The notes below the pieces were generated by a model. The model was not told the origin of the DNA, searched no databases, and worked only from the letters and a program-made list of their open reading frames with translations. The position numbers and the translations under genes were made by a program. 36,322 bases of DNA from Pseudomonas sp. REP124 (GTDB lineage: Bacteria; Pseudomonadota; Gammaproteobacteria; Pseudomonadales; Pseudomonadaceae): assembly GCF_020164475.1 (NCBI RefSeq), contig NZ_JAIQWX010000056.1, forward strand, positions 1 to 36,322, read 5' to 3'. Positions 8,269-16,516 of the stretch are shown here, piece after piece (positions within the stretch are counted from its first letter, which is position 1; every line of letters starts with the position of its first letter).

Positions 8269-8973
8269 TCACACGCCGCTGGAGAGCAGCATGTTACGGA
8301 TGTGACCGATGGCCTTAGTCGGGTTCAGGCCTTTCGGACATACGTTGACGCAGTTCATGATCCCGCGGCAGCGGAATACGCTGAACGGGTCATCCAGCGA
8401 AGCCAGACGCTCGGTAGTCTTGGTGTCGCGGCTGTCTGCCAGGAAGCGGTACGCTTGCAGCAGGGCAGCTGGACCCAGGAACTTGTCCGGGTTCCACCAG
8501 AAGGATGGGCACGAGGTCGAGCAGCAGGCGCACAGGATGCACTCGTACAGACCGTCGAGCTTTTCACGCTCTTCCGGGGACTGCAGACGCTCGATGGCCG
8601 GAGCCGGCGTGTCGTTCTGCAGGAATGGCTTCACCTTCTCGTATTGCTTGTAGAAGATGCTCATATCGACGACCAGGTCACGGATAACCGGCAAACCTGG
8701 CAGTGGACGAACGATCAACTTGTTACCTTTTACAACAGCGGACAGCGGCGTGATGCACGCCAGGCCGTTCTTGCCGTTGATGTTCATGCCGTCGGAGCCG
8801 CAAACGCCTTCACGGCAGGAACGACGATAGGAGAAACCTTCGTCCTGCTCTTTGATCAGCGCGAGCACGTCCAGCACCATCAGGTCTTTACCACCGGTAT
8901 CGACCTGGAATTCCTGCATGAACGGCGCAGCGTCCACATCAGGGTTGTAGCGATAAACACTGACTTGCAACAT
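8269..8973 (-). CDS. sdhB: Succinate dehydrogenase iron-sulfur subunit
   Basis: This subunit carries three Fe-S clusters that pass electrons from the SdhA flavin to quinone in the membrane anchor. I place the start at the ATG giving MLQVSVYRYNPD (234 aa), because AAGGG lies 8 nt before it. A GTG nine bases upstream in frame abuts that AAGGG and would leave no spacing. Cluster ligands seen: C53, C58 and C73 for the [2Fe-2S] centre, with Asp (D61) in the fourth position as in E. coli; the motif CILCACCSTSCP (about 145-156); and CRGIMNCVNVCPKGLNP near the C-terminus for the [4Fe-4S] and [3Fe-4S] centres. It is 11 bp after sdhA. Confidence 0.96.
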   Translation of the reverse strand: MLQVSVYRYNPDVDAAPFMQEFQVDTGGKDLMVLDVLALIKEQDEGFSYRRSCREGVCGSDGMNINGKNGLACITPLSAVVKGNKLIVRPLPGLPVIRDLVVDMSIFYKQYEKVKPFLQNDTPAPAIERLQSPEEREKLDGLYECILCACCSTSCPSFWWNPDKFLGPAALLQAYRFLADSRDTKTTERLASLDDPFSVFRCRGIMNCVNVCPKGLNPTKAIGHIRNMLLSSGV

Positions 8974-8984
8974 GGCGGTCACCC

Positions 8985-10757
8985 TTAATAAGTCCGGACT
9001 TTAGGTTCGAAAGTCGGAACAGTCTTCGGCGAGAAGTTCACGGCACGCTTGGCAACGCGTTTCTCACCCGGGAAGTACAGGGTGTGGCACAGCCAGTTTT
9101 CGTCGTCACGGTCTTCGAAGTCTTCACGGGCGTGAGCACCGCGGGACTCTTTACGTACTTCGGCAGCGATGGCGGTAGCTTCAGCCACTTCCAGCAGGTT
9201 TTGCAGCTCAAGAGCTTCGATACGCGCAGTGTTGAACGCCTGCGACTTGTCGTTGATCTTGACGTTGGCGATGCGCTGACGCAGCTCGGCCAGTTGTGCA
9301 ATACCCTTCTGCATGTATTCGCCGGTACGGAATACACCGAAGTAGTTCTGCATGCAGCTTTGCAGCTCGCGACGCAGGGTTGCTACGTCTTCGCCATCGG
9401 TACGGCCGTTCAGGGCGGACAGACGGGCCAGAGCGGTGTTGATGTTGGCTTCGGTAGCGTCGTCGTAGTCGATACCGTCGGTCAGCGCCTTCTCCAGGTG
9501 CAGGCCGGCAGCACGGCCGAATACCACCAGGTCGAGCAGCGAGTTGCCGCCCAGACGGTTGGCACCGTGTACCGATACGCAAGCCACTTCGCCTACGGCG
9601 AACAGGCCCGGGATGATGGTGTCCATGCCTTCGCCGTCCTGGGTGATCGCCTGGCCATGAATGTTGGTGGCAACGCCGCCCATCATGTAGTGGCAGGTCG
9701 GAACGACCGGAACCGGAGCAACAACCGGGTCAACGTGTGCGAAAGTCTTGGACAGTTCGCAGATGCCAGGCAGACGGCTGTGCAGCACTTCCTCGCCCAA
9801 GTGGTCGAGTTTGAGCATTACGTGGTCGCCATTCGGACCGCAACCGTTGCCGGCGATGATTTCTTTAACCATCGAACGGGCAACAACGTCACGACCAGCA
9901 AGGTCTTTGGCGTTCGGAGCATAACGCTCCATGAAACGCTCGCCGTGCTTGTTGATCAGGTAACCACCTTCACCACGGCAACCTTCGGTTACCAGTACAC
10001 CGGCGCCGGCGATGCCGGTCGGATGGAACTGCCACATTTCGATGTCTTGTACCGGAACGCCTGCACGCAGAGCCATGCCGACGCCGTCACCGGTGTTGAT
10101 CAGGGCGTTGGTGGTCGAAGCGTAGATACGGCCTGCACCGCCGGTCGCCAGCACGGTGGCTTTCGAACGGATGTAGGAGGTTTCACCGGTTTCGATGCAG
10201 ATGGCGATAACGCCGACGAACGCGCCGTCGTCGTTCTTCACCAGGTCCACAGCGTAGTACTCGTTCAGGAACGTGGTACCGGCTTTCAGGTTGCCCTGAT
10301 AAAGGGTGTGCAGCAGCGCGTGACCGGTACGGTCGGATGCCGCGCAGGTACGGGCAGCCTGGCCGCCTTTACCGTAATCCTTGGACTGACCGCCGAACGG
10401 ACGCTGGTAGATACGGCCGGTTTCGGTGCGGGAGAACGGCAGACCCATGTGGTCCAGTTCGAAAACTGCGGCCGGGCCTTCCTGACACATGTATTCGATA
10501 GCGTCCTGGTCACCGATGTAGTCGGAACCCTTGACGGTATCGTACATGTGCCAGCGCCAGTCATCGTTCGGATCCGCGGAAGCGATGGCGCAAGTGATGC
10601 CGCCCTGAGCCGATACGGTGTGCGAACGGGTCGGGAACACCTTGGTGATCACGGCAGTCTTGTGACCGCCCTGTGCCAGCTGCAGCGCTGCGCGCATGCC
10701 GGCGCCGCCGCCACCAATGATGATGGCGTCGAAAGAAATCGTTGGAATGTTAGCCAT
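8985..10757 (-). CDS. sdhA: Succinate dehydrogenase flavoprotein subunit
   Basis: This catalytic subunit of complex II oxidises succinate to fumarate. The 590 residues carry the FAD dinucleotide motif IIIGGGGAGMRAAL (12-25) and SHTVSAQGG (45-53), whose H46 is the residue that covalently holds FAD. Substrate and active-site segments include MWQFHPTGIAG and the C-terminal HGANRLGGNSLLD. The length is normal for the family. The ATG is 3 bp after the sdhD stop with GGGG about 10 nt upstream. It sits third in sdhCDAB on the inner face of the cytoplasmic membrane. Confidence 0.98.
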   Translation of the reverse strand: MANIPTISFDAIIIGGGGAGMRAALQLAQGGHKTAVITKVFPTRSHTVSAQGGITCAIASADPNDDWRWHMYDTVKGSDYIGDQDAIEYMCQEGPAAVFELDHMGLPFSRTETGRIYQRPFGGQSKDYGKGGQAARTCAASDRTGHALLHTLYQGNLKAGTTFLNEYYAVDLVKNDDGAFVGVIAICIETGETSYIRSKATVLATGGAGRIYASTTNALINTGDGVGMALRAGVPVQDIEMWQFHPTGIAGAGVLVTEGCRGEGGYLINKHGERFMERYAPNAKDLAGRDVVARSMVKEIIAGNGCGPNGDHVMLKLDHLGEEVLHSRLPGICELSKTFAHVDPVVAPVPVVPTCHYMMGGVATNIHGQAITQDGEGMDTIIPGLFAVGEVACVSVHGANRLGGNSLLDLVVFGRAAGLHLEKALTDGIDYDDATEANINTALARLSALNGRTDGEDVATLRRELQSCMQNYFGVFRTGEYMQKGIAQLAELRQRIANVKINDKSQAFNTARIEALELQNLLEVAEATAIAAEVRKESRGAHAREDFEDRDDENWLCHTLYFPGEKRVAKRAVNFSPKTVPTFEPKVRTY

Positions 10758-10760
10758 GAC

Positions 10761-11129
10761 TCAGATACCCCAGAGAATCTGCACACCCCAGACGAAGTAA
10801 GCGAACATCGCAACGCCGCATACTGCCTGGAAAAGGAAACGTACAGCGGTCGCGGACTTGCCGAACGCCATTGGCGTCAAGTAGTCGGTCGCGATGGTCC
10901 ACATGCCGACCCAGGCGTGAGCGCCGAGAGCAACAAGGGCCAGAAGGCTGAAGATACGCATCCAGTTGCTGGCGAACAGTTCATGCCATTGGGCGTACTC
11001 GAGGCCCGGGTGGACGACGAGATATCCGATCAGGAAAATGAAGTAAGCCGCGAGAACGACCGCAGAAACGCGTTGTGCCATCCAGTCATAGAGGCCCGAA
11101 CGCGAAAGGTTCGTGACGTTAGTTACCAT
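10761..11129 (-). CDS. sdhD: Succinate dehydrogenase membrane anchor subunit
   Basis: This 122-residue membrane anchor carries part of the quinone and heme b sites. Three transmembrane stretches are visible (about 22-40, 57-78 and 94-118). H71 in HAWVGMWTIATDY matches the E. coli SdhD H71 heme ligand. I start at MVTNVTNLSRSGLYDWMAQR because AGGAG lies 7 nt before this ATG. The longer in-frame reading upstream lies inside sdhC and is not plausible. The gene overlaps the end of sdhC by 7 bases, which suggests coupled translation of the two anchor subunits. Confidence 0.95.
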   Translation of the reverse strand: MVTNVTNLSRSGLYDWMAQRVSAVVLAAYFIFLIGYLVVHPGLEYAQWHELFASNWMRIFSLLALVALGAHAWVGMWTIATDYLTPMAFGKSATAVRFLFQAVCGVAMFAYFVWGVQILWGI

Positions 11130-11497
11130 ATCCAAACTCCTGCCAGAACGATTACCACCACGGAAACGGCGATAACGATTTTCGAGCCCAGCTTGCCGCC
11201 TTCCAGCGTCTCGCCAATGCCCGTGTCCATCATCAAGTGGCGCACGCCGGCCACCAGGTGATAAAGCAGAGCGGACAGAATGCCCCAAATCACTAGCTTG
11301 GCTAGCGGACTGGTCAGACACGCTTTCACCTGACCGAAGCCTTCCTCAGAGCTCAGCGACTTGTCCAATGCGTAAAGCATGATGGCAAGGCACACGAAGA
11401 GGATGACACCGGAGATACGGTGAAGAATGGACGTGTAAGCAGTGACTGGGAGTTTGATGGTCCTTAGGTCTAGGTTTACAGGTCGTTGGCTTTTCAC
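11123..11497 (-). CDS. sdhC: Succinate dehydrogenase cytochrome b556 subunit
   Basis: This is the first gene of sdhCDAB. I place the start at a GTG giving MKSQRPVNLDLRTIKLPVTA (124 aa), the usual beginning of this family. A longer TTG-initiated version (11530) lacks a ribosome site. The ribosome site for the GTG is also poor (A-rich), so the start is not certain. Three transmembrane helices are seen. SILHRISG (23-30) matches the quinone-site Ser/Arg segment, and H80 in YHLVAGVRH corresponds to the heme b ligand of E. coli SdhC. A strong promoter lies about 135-165 bp upstream. Confidence 0.92.
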   Translation of the reverse strand: MKSQRPVNLDLRTIKLPVTAYTSILHRISGVILFVCLAIMLYALDKSLSSEEGFGQVKACLTSPLAKLVIWGILSALLYHLVAGVRHLMMDTGIGETLEGGKLGSKIVIAVSVVVIVLAGVWIW

Positions 11498-11631
11498 GGC
11501 TTTTTTTTCACACTGAAGAGCCCCTAACAATCAGGGCAAAGTTGTTGGGGAGTGCACTGGTCAGGTAACCACCACCCAGGGAGGCGACCCCCAATAAAGC
11601 AAGCCCAAAAGCCCTTGGCGGTCGGTGGCCG

Positions 11632-11660
11632 AGTATAGACAGTTAGGCTACTAATGACAA
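11632..11660 (-). promoter_or_regulatory. Sigma-70 promoter of sdhCDAB
   Basis: On the minus strand, -35 TTGTCA (11660-11655) and -10 TATACT (11637-11632) have a 17-bp spacer. Transcription would start near 11625, giving a leader of about 130 nt before the sdhC GTG. Confidence 0.75.
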
Positions 11661-11774
11661 CGGACATACCTTCCCAATACGGCGCATTGCGCAACTCGTA
11701 TAAAAGGCGTAAATGGCAGGCAATTTCGAGAAAAAAGTCCGGTTAAAGCCTTCTGGAGCAAGACTTTAGGCAAA

Positions 11775-11802
11775 TTGACATTCGAATTTATCTCACTATA
11801 GT
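11775..11802 (+). promoter_or_regulatory. Sigma-70 promoter of gltA
   Basis: A perfect -35 TTGACA (11775-11780) and -10 TATAGT (11797-11802) have a 16-bp spacer. Transcription would start near 11809, about 50 nt before the gltA ATG. Confidence 0.82.
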
Positions 11803-11860
11803 GGTGCGGGCCCTGCGTGGGGGGTCTGTCTGATGATTTCAAGCATGAATAGGAGGCCAC

Positions 11861-13150
11861 ATGGCTGACAAAAAAGCGCAGTTGATCATCGAGGGCGCAG
11901 CCCCCGTCGAGCTGCCGATTTTAACCGGCACCGTTGGTCCCGATGTTATCGATGTTCGGGGCCTGACGGCCACGGGCCGCTTCACCTTTGACCCTGGTTT
12001 CATGTCGACCGCCTCCTGCGAGTCGAAGATCACCTATATTGATGGCGACAACGGCATCCTGCTGCATCGCGGTTACCCGATCGAGCAGTTGGCCGAAAAG
12101 TCGGACTACCTGGAAACCTGCTACCTGCTGCTCAACGGCGAACTGCCGACAGCGGAACAGAAGGCCCAGTTCGTCAGCACCGTCAAGAACCACACCATGG
12201 TTCACGAGCAACTGAAGACCTTCTTCAACGGCTTCCGCCGTGACGCTCACCCGATGGCCGTGATGTGCGGTGTAGTCGGCGCCCTTTCGGCCTTCTACCA
12301 CGACTCCCTGGACATCAATAACCCGCAGCATCGCGAAATCTCCGCGATCCGTCTGGTCGCCAAGATGCCGACCCTGGCAGCGATGGTTTACAAGTACTCC
12401 ATGGGTCAACCCATGATGTACCCGCGCAACGACCTGTCGTACGCGGAAAACTTCCTGCACATGATGTTCAACACCCCGTGCGAGATCAAACCGATCAGCC
12501 CGGTGCTCGCCAAGGCCATGGACCGGATCTTCATCCTCCACGCCGACCACGAGCAGAACGCATCGACTTCCACCGTACGTCTGGCGGGCTCCTCGGGTGC
12601 CAACCCGTTCGCCTGTATCGCCGCCGGCATCGCTGCACTGTGGGGCCCTGCCCACGGCGGCGCCAACGAAGCCGTTCTGACCATGCTCGATGAAATCGGC
12701 GATGTTTCGAACATCGACAAGTTTATCGCCAAGGCCAAGGACAAGAACGATCCGTTCAAGCTGATGGGCTTCGGTCACCGCGTTTACAAGAACCGCGACC
12801 CACGCGCTACCGTCATGAAGCAGACCTGTGACGAAGTTCTGAAGGAACTGGGCATCCAGAACGATCCGCAACTCGAACTGGCCATGCGCCTGGAAGAGAT
12901 CGCCCTGACCGACCCGTACTTCATCGAGCGCTCGCTGTACCCGAACGTCGACTTCTACTCGGGGATCATCCTCAAGGCGATCGGCATTCCAACCAGCATG
13001 TTCACCGTGATCTTCGCCCTGGCGCGGACCGTCGGCTGGATCTCCCACTGGAAAGAAATGCTCTCCAGCCCGTACAAGATTGGCCGTCCACGCCAGCTGT
13101 ACACCGGCTACGAGTCGCGTGACATCACCAAGCTGGAAGACCGCAAGTAA
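11861..13150 (+). CDS. gltA: Citrate synthase
   Basis: This enzyme condenses acetyl-CoA and oxaloacetate to citrate, the entry step of the TCA cycle. The 429 residues match the hexameric, NADH-sensitive type II enzymes of gammaproteobacteria. Catalytic residues seen are H265 in WGPAHGGANE, H306 in LMGFGHRVYKNRDPR and D364 in YPNVDFYSG, corresponding to the E. coli catalytic triad. AGGAGG lies 4 nt before the ATG. It is transcribed from its own strong promoter, divergent from sdhCDAB, and ends at a strong terminator. The gene is monocistronic. Confidence 0.98.
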   Translation: MADKKAQLIIEGAAPVELPILTGTVGPDVIDVRGLTATGRFTFDPGFMSTASCESKITYIDGDNGILLHRGYPIEQLAEKSDYLETCYLLLNGELPTAEQKAQFVSTVKNHTMVHEQLKTFFNGFRRDAHPMAVMCGVVGALSAFYHDSLDINNPQHREISAIRLVAKMPTLAAMVYKYSMGQPMMYPRNDLSYAENFLHMMFNTPCEIKPISPVLAKAMDRIFILHADHEQNASTSTVRLAGSSGANPFACIAAGIAALWGPAHGGANEAVLTMLDEIGDVSNIDKFIAKAKDKNDPFKLMGFGHRVYKNRDPRATVMKQTCDEVLKELGIQNDPQLELAMRLEEIALTDPYFIERSLYPNVDFYSGIILKAIGIPTSMFTVIFALARTVGWISHWKEMLSSPYKIGRPRQLYTGYESRDITKLEDRK

Positions 13151-13184
13151 GATTCGTCTTGCTGTAGCGTGTTGAGTTGTACCG

Positions 13185-13221
13185 AAAACGGCCTCTATCC
13201 CCATAGAGGCCGTTTTTGTTT
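13185..13221 (+). terminator. Rho-independent terminator of gltA
   Basis: The perfect 14-bp arms AAAACGGCCTCTAT (13185-13198) and ATAGAGGCCGTTTT (13203-13216) enclose a CCCC loop and run into a T-rich tail, 35 bp after the stop codon. Confidence 0.93.
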
Positions 13222-13250
13222 ACCCCCGATTTAATCCCCCTCCTCCCCTA

Positions 13251-13348
13251 TATGAGCGAGCTTGCTCGCGATGCTCGTCAACGATAGCGCGGGCAACCTG
13301 ACAACCCGATGCGCTCTGTCGCCCATCGCGAGCAGGCTTGCTCCCACA
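13251..13348. repeat. REPIN, arm type A, degenerate, after gltA
   Basis: Two inverted REP arms are seen: TATGAGCGAGCTTGCTCGCG at 13251-13270 (continuing to 13272), and the complement of GAGCAAGCCTGCTCGCGAT at 13325-13348. The 52-bp spacer is the longest in the window. The left arm has lost the outer TGTGGG, so this is probably an old copy. It lies between the converging gltA and actP transcripts. Confidence 0.85.
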
Positions 13349-13379
13349 ATATTGAGGATTCGGGCGATCACCGCCCAAT

Positions 13380-13416
13380 AAAAAATGCCCCGATCTCTCG
13401 ACCGGGGCATCTTTTT
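13380..13416. terminator. Bidirectional terminator, mainly for actP
   Basis: The arms ATGCCCCG (13385-13392) and CGGGGCAT (13403-13410) are flanked by A-runs on the left and T-runs on the right, so both strands have a T-tract. On the minus strand it lies 32 bp after the actP stop and has six Ts. Confidence 0.88.
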
Positions 13417-13447
13417 AAACGCTGCTACTTATATAAAGCACGAACCC

Positions 13448-15106
13448 TTAGTGCGAAACCGCTCCACTCGCCCCGAGACCGGTCTGCGAGCGTACGAATT
13501 GCGGGAAGAACAGCGCCCGCTCGTTTTCGGCTGCAGTCGACTTGTCGGTGACCGAGAAGAACCAGATACCGACGAACGCAATGATCATCGAGAACAGTGC
13601 CGGGTACTCGTACGGGAAGATCGCTTTCTCGTGATGCAGGATCTGCACCCAGATGGTTGGGCCGAGGATCATCAGGCCAACCGCACTCACCAGCCCCAAC
13701 CAGCCGCCGATCATCGCACCGCGAGTAGTCAGCTTTTTCCAGTACATGGAAAGCAGCAGCACCGGGAAGTTGCAGCTCGCGGCGATGGAGAACGCCAGGC
13801 CCACCATGAACGCGATGTTCTGGCTTTCGAACAGGATGCCCAGGGCAATCGCCAGCACCGCCAGGGCGATGGTGGTGATCTTCGAGACGCGAATCTCATC
13901 CTTCTCGTTGGCCTTGCCTTTCTTCACGACACTGGCGTACAGGTCATGGGACACCGCCGAAGCACCGGCCAGGGTCAGACCGGCAACCACTGCCAGAATG
14001 GTGGCGAAGGCTACCGCGGAGATGAAGCCCAGGAAGATGCTGCCACCTACCGCATCGGCCAGGTGCACCGCCGCCATGTTGTTACCACCGATCAGGGCAC
14101 CAGCGGCATCCTTGAAGGCCGGGTTGGTGCTAACCAGCAGAATCGCGCCGAAGCCGATGATGAAGGTCAAGATGTAGAAGTAACCAATGAAGCCGGTTGC
14201 GTACAGCACGCTCTTGCGGGCTTCTTTTGCGTCGCTCACGGTGAAGAAGCGCATCAGGATGTGCGGCAGGCCAGCGGTACCGAACATCAGTGCCAGGCCC
14301 AGGGAGAACGCGGAGATCGGGTCTTTCACCAGACCGCCAGGGCTCATGATCGCTTCACCTTTAGGGTGAACCTTGACCGCTTCGGAGAACAGCATGCTGA
14401 AGTCGAAGTTGACGTGTTTCATCACCATCAGCGCCATGAACGAAGCGCCGGACAGCAACAGGACAGCCTTGATGATCTGTACCCAGGTGGTCGCCAGCAT
14501 GCCGCCGAACAGCACGTACATGCACATCAGGATACCGACCAGGATCACCGCAACGTGGTAGTCCAGACCGAACAGCAGTTGGATCAGCTTGCCGGCACCG
14601 ACCATTTGCGCGATCAGGTAGAACGCCACCACGACCAGGGAACCGCAGGCGGACAGCGAGCGGATCTGGGTCTGGCCCAGACGATAGGACGCCACGTCGG
14701 CAAAGGTGTATTTGCCCAGGTTACGCAGACGCTCGGCGATCAGGAACAGAATGATCGGCCAGCCCACCAGGAAGCCGATCGAGTAGATCAGGCCATCGTA
14801 GCCGGAGGTGAACACCAGCGCGGAAATACCCAGGAAGGACGCCGCGGACATGTAGTCACCGGCGATTGCCAGACCGTTCTGGAAACCGGTGATCTTGCCG
14901 CCCGCCGCATAGTAGTCGGCTGCCGACTTGTTGCGCTTGGAAGCCCAGTAGGTGATGCACAGGGTCGCGCCCACGAATGCGACGAACATCAGGATCGCAG
15001 CCACGTTGAGCGGTTGTTTCTGTACGGCACCAGTCAGGGCGTCAGCCGCCCAGGCGCCAGGTGCGAACGCTGCGATGCTCAGAAGAGCCATTAGACGCCG
15101 GATCAT
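13448..15106 (-). CDS. actP: Cation/acetate symporter ActP
   Basis: This is a sodium:solute symporter family permease in the cytoplasmic membrane that takes up acetate and related short carboxylates. The 552 residues begin with a cleavable-looking signal segment (MIRRLMALLSIAAFAPGAWA), as in E. coli ActP, followed by about 13 hydrophobic helices. The family core motif is visible around AGDYMSAASFLGISALVFTSGYDGLIYS. AGGAGG with 7-nt spacing supports the ATG. It overlaps the upstream DUF485 gene by 4 bases (ATGA), the usual yjcH-actP arrangement. The substrate is inferred from the family and the yjcH pairing. Confidence 0.93.
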   Translation of the reverse strand: MIRRLMALLSIAAFAPGAWAADALTGAVQKQPLNVAAILMFVAFVGATLCITYWASKRNKSAADYYAAGGKITGFQNGLAIAGDYMSAASFLGISALVFTSGYDGLIYSIGFLVGWPIILFLIAERLRNLGKYTFADVASYRLGQTQIRSLSACGSLVVVAFYLIAQMVGAGKLIQLLFGLDYHVAVILVGILMCMYVLFGGMLATTWVQIIKAVLLLSGASFMALMVMKHVNFDFSMLFSEAVKVHPKGEAIMSPGGLVKDPISAFSLGLALMFGTAGLPHILMRFFTVSDAKEARKSVLYATGFIGYFYILTFIIGFGAILLVSTNPAFKDAAGALIGGNNMAAVHLADAVGGSIFLGFISAVAFATILAVVAGLTLAGASAVSHDLYASVVKKGKANEKDEIRVSKITTIALAVLAIALGILFESQNIAFMVGLAFSIAASCNFPVLLLSMYWKKLTTRGAMIGGWLGLVSAVGLMILGPTIWVQILHHEKAIFPYEYPALFSMIIAFVGIWFFSVTDKSTAAENERALFFPQFVRSQTGLGASGAVSH

Positions 15107-15414
15107 TGCTGAGCCTCCTTGAGAATCGCATTGTTCAGGTCGTCGAATTCGCCGTTGGCGCGTCGTACGTAGATGCCGGTCAGGATGAAGGCCGAAACAA
15201 TCAGCCCGACACCGATCGGGATGCCCCAGGTAATCGAGGAATCAGGGCTGATTTTCGACCCCAGAACCTGCGGCCCGTAAGCGATCAGAAGGATGAATCC
15301 TGCGTAAAGCCCTAGCATGATCGCCGAAAGAATCCAGGCGAATCGCTCCCTCTTGCTAACCAGCTCCTTGAATCGCGGGCTGTTTTGAATCGAGAGGTAA
15401 ATGCTGTCGTTCAT
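15103..15414 (-). CDS. yjcH: DUF485 inner-membrane protein, ActP partner
   Basis: This small 103-residue protein has two transmembrane helices (about 25-47 and 60-82) and charged ends. It belongs to the DUF485 family, which nearly always precedes actP-type symporters. Its biochemical role is not established. I start at MNDSIYLSIQNSPRF because GAGGA lies 8 nt upstream; the frame stays open for 15 further codons without support. The stop overlaps the actP start (ATGA). An A-rich stretch fitting the Crc/Hfq target pattern (AAAAACAA) lies between the ribosome site and the ATG. Confidence 0.9.
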   Translation of the reverse strand: MNDSIYLSIQNSPRFKELVSKRERFAWILSAIMLGLYAGFILLIAYGPQVLGSKISPDSSITWGIPIGVGLIVSAFILTGIYVRRANGEFDDLNNAILKEAQQ

Positions 15415-15469
15415 TGTTTTTATCCTCGCAGCACAGATTATTGTTGGAACGGTATCCACTCTATGCGGC

Positions 15470-15485
15470 TGCGAGCCGGGTTCCA
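15470..15485 (-). promoter_or_regulatory. Possible sigma-54 promoter of yjcH-actP
   Basis: On the minus strand TGGAAC-N5-TCGCA keeps the GG and GC dinucleotides 10 bp apart required by sigma-54, with two deviations from TGGCAC-N5-TTGCA. It lies about 57 bp upstream of the yjcH ATG. This is a weak call made by eye; the same bases also form a small hairpin. Confidence 0.25.
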
Positions 15486-15545
15486 GACGACCTTAGTCTT
15501 AGAACGCCATGACAGAATCGCCAAATTCAAGCACGCTGAAATGAA

Positions 15546-15634
15546 TGTGGGAGCGGGCTTGCTCGCGAAGGCGTCGTGTCAGCCACCACTTGGGTATCTG
15601 ACACACCGCCTTCGCGAGCAAGCCCGCTCCCACA
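15546..15634. repeat. REPIN, arm type B, between betX and yjcH
   Basis: The perfect 28-bp inverted arms contain GAGCGGGCTTGCTCGCGAA. They lie at 15546-15573 and 15607-15634 around a 33-bp spacer that has an inner GTCAG/CTGAC stem. The sequence is very close over its whole length to the REPIN at 21212-21300. It sits about 30 bp after the betX stop. Confidence 0.95.
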
Positions 15635-15664
15635 GGGAACATCGTGCCTGCTTAAATCAAACCC

Positions 15665-16516
15665 TTACTTGGTCCAGTCAGCTACGCGCTCCGGGTGCTT
15701 GGCTACCCAGTCTTTCGCAGCCGCATCAGGCTTGGCGCCTTCCTGGATTGCCAGCATGACTTCGCCGATTTCATCCTTCGAAGCCCACTGGAAGTTCTTC
15801 AGGAACTTGGCCACTTCCGGCGCCTTGGTTGCCAGTTCCTTGCTGCCGATGCTGTTCACGGTTTCAGCCGCGCCGTACACACCTTTCGGGTCGTCGAGGA
15901 AGCGCAGTTTCCACTTGGCGAACATCCAGTGCGGTACCCAACCGGTCACGGCGATGGATTCGTTTTTCTTCTCGGCACGGGTCAGCTCGGCGATCATGCC
16001 GGCGCCGGAACTGGCCTTGAGTTGGTAGCCGGTCAGGTCGTAATCCTTGATTGCCTGCTCGGTCTTGATCATTACGCCTGAACCGGCGTCGATGCCGACG
16101 ATACGTTTCTTGAAGCTGTCGTCGGTCTTCAGATCTTCAAGGGATTTAGCCTTGACGTACTCCGGCACGATCAGGCCAATCTTCGCGTCCTTGAAGTTCG
16201 GACCGTAGTCGACGACCTGGTCCTTGTTCTTCGCCCAATAGTCACCGTGAGTCACCGGAAGCCAGGCCGAGAGCATGGCGTCCAGCTTGCCGGTCGCCAC
16301 GCCCTGCCACATGATCCCGGTGGCGACCGCTTGCAGCTTCACGTCATAACCGAGTTTCTGCTTGATCACTTCAGCTGCCACATGAGTCGTCGCGACGCTG
16401 TCGGACCAGCCGTCAACGTAACCGATGCTCAGGGTCTGTTTTTCTGCGTTGGCGAATGTCGAGCCCATCGCAAGCACCAGAGCGGCACCTGCGCCTAAAA
16501 GTCGTCGCATCTTCAT
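15665..16516 (-). CDS. betX: Glycine betaine-type ABC substrate-binding protein
   Basis: This periplasmic binding protein of the OpuAC/ProX family has 283 residues and a signal peptide ending in FANA (cleavage after residue 24). Aromatic residues suited to a quaternary-amine cage are frequent (GYVDGWSDS, SAWLPVTHGDYW, GWVPHWMF). No permease or ATPase gene lies beside it, so it is an orphan binding protein that would have to use a transporter encoded elsewhere. In P. aeruginosa the betaine-specific protein BetX serves the Cbc transporter in this way and lies next to an ActP/DUF485 pair, as here. The symbol therefore rests on family plus synteny. GGGGAAG upstream of the ATG supports the start. 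Confidence 0.85.
   Translation of the reverse strand: MKMRRLLGAGAALVLAMGSTFANAEKQTLSIGYVDGWSDSVATTHVAAEVIKQKLGYDVKLQAVATGIMWQGVATGKLDAMLSAWLPVTHGDYWAKNKDQVVDYGPNFKDAKIGLIVPEYVKAKSLEDLKTDDSFKKRIVGIDAGSGVMIKTEQAIKDYDLTGYQLKASSGAGMIAELTRAEKKNESIAVTGWVPHWMFAKWKLRFLDDPKGVYGAAETVNSIGSKELATKAPEVAKFLKNFQWASKDEIGEVMLAIQEGAKPDAAAKDWVAKHPERVADWTK

Larger units (their letters stand above)
11498..11860. promoter_or_regulatory. Divergent sdhC / gltA control region
   Basis: This 363-bp region separates two divergent transcription units of the same pathway and holds one clear promoter for each (annotated separately). The two promoters do not overlap, being about 115 bp apart. That leaves AT-rich sequence between them, around 11660-11775, where a shared regulator could bind. 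I do not see a recognisable palindromic operator. Confidence 0.8.

Noticed and set aside
9084..11261. Long plus-strand open frame opposite sdhA and sdhCD
   Set aside because: It has no ribosome site or recognisable motif and overlaps three certain genes.
11498..11530. TTG start for sdhC giving 135 residues
   Set aside because: No ribosome site precedes the TTG, and the family begins near the GTG at 11497, though that site is also weak.
11921..13204. Minus-strand open frame opposite gltA
   Set aside because: It starts inside the gltA terminator hairpin and carries no motif.
13385..15094. Long plus-strand open frame opposite actP
   Set aside because: The translation is rich in His, Gln, Arg and Asp without domains, typical of the antisense of a membrane protein. 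actP and its terminator explain the region.
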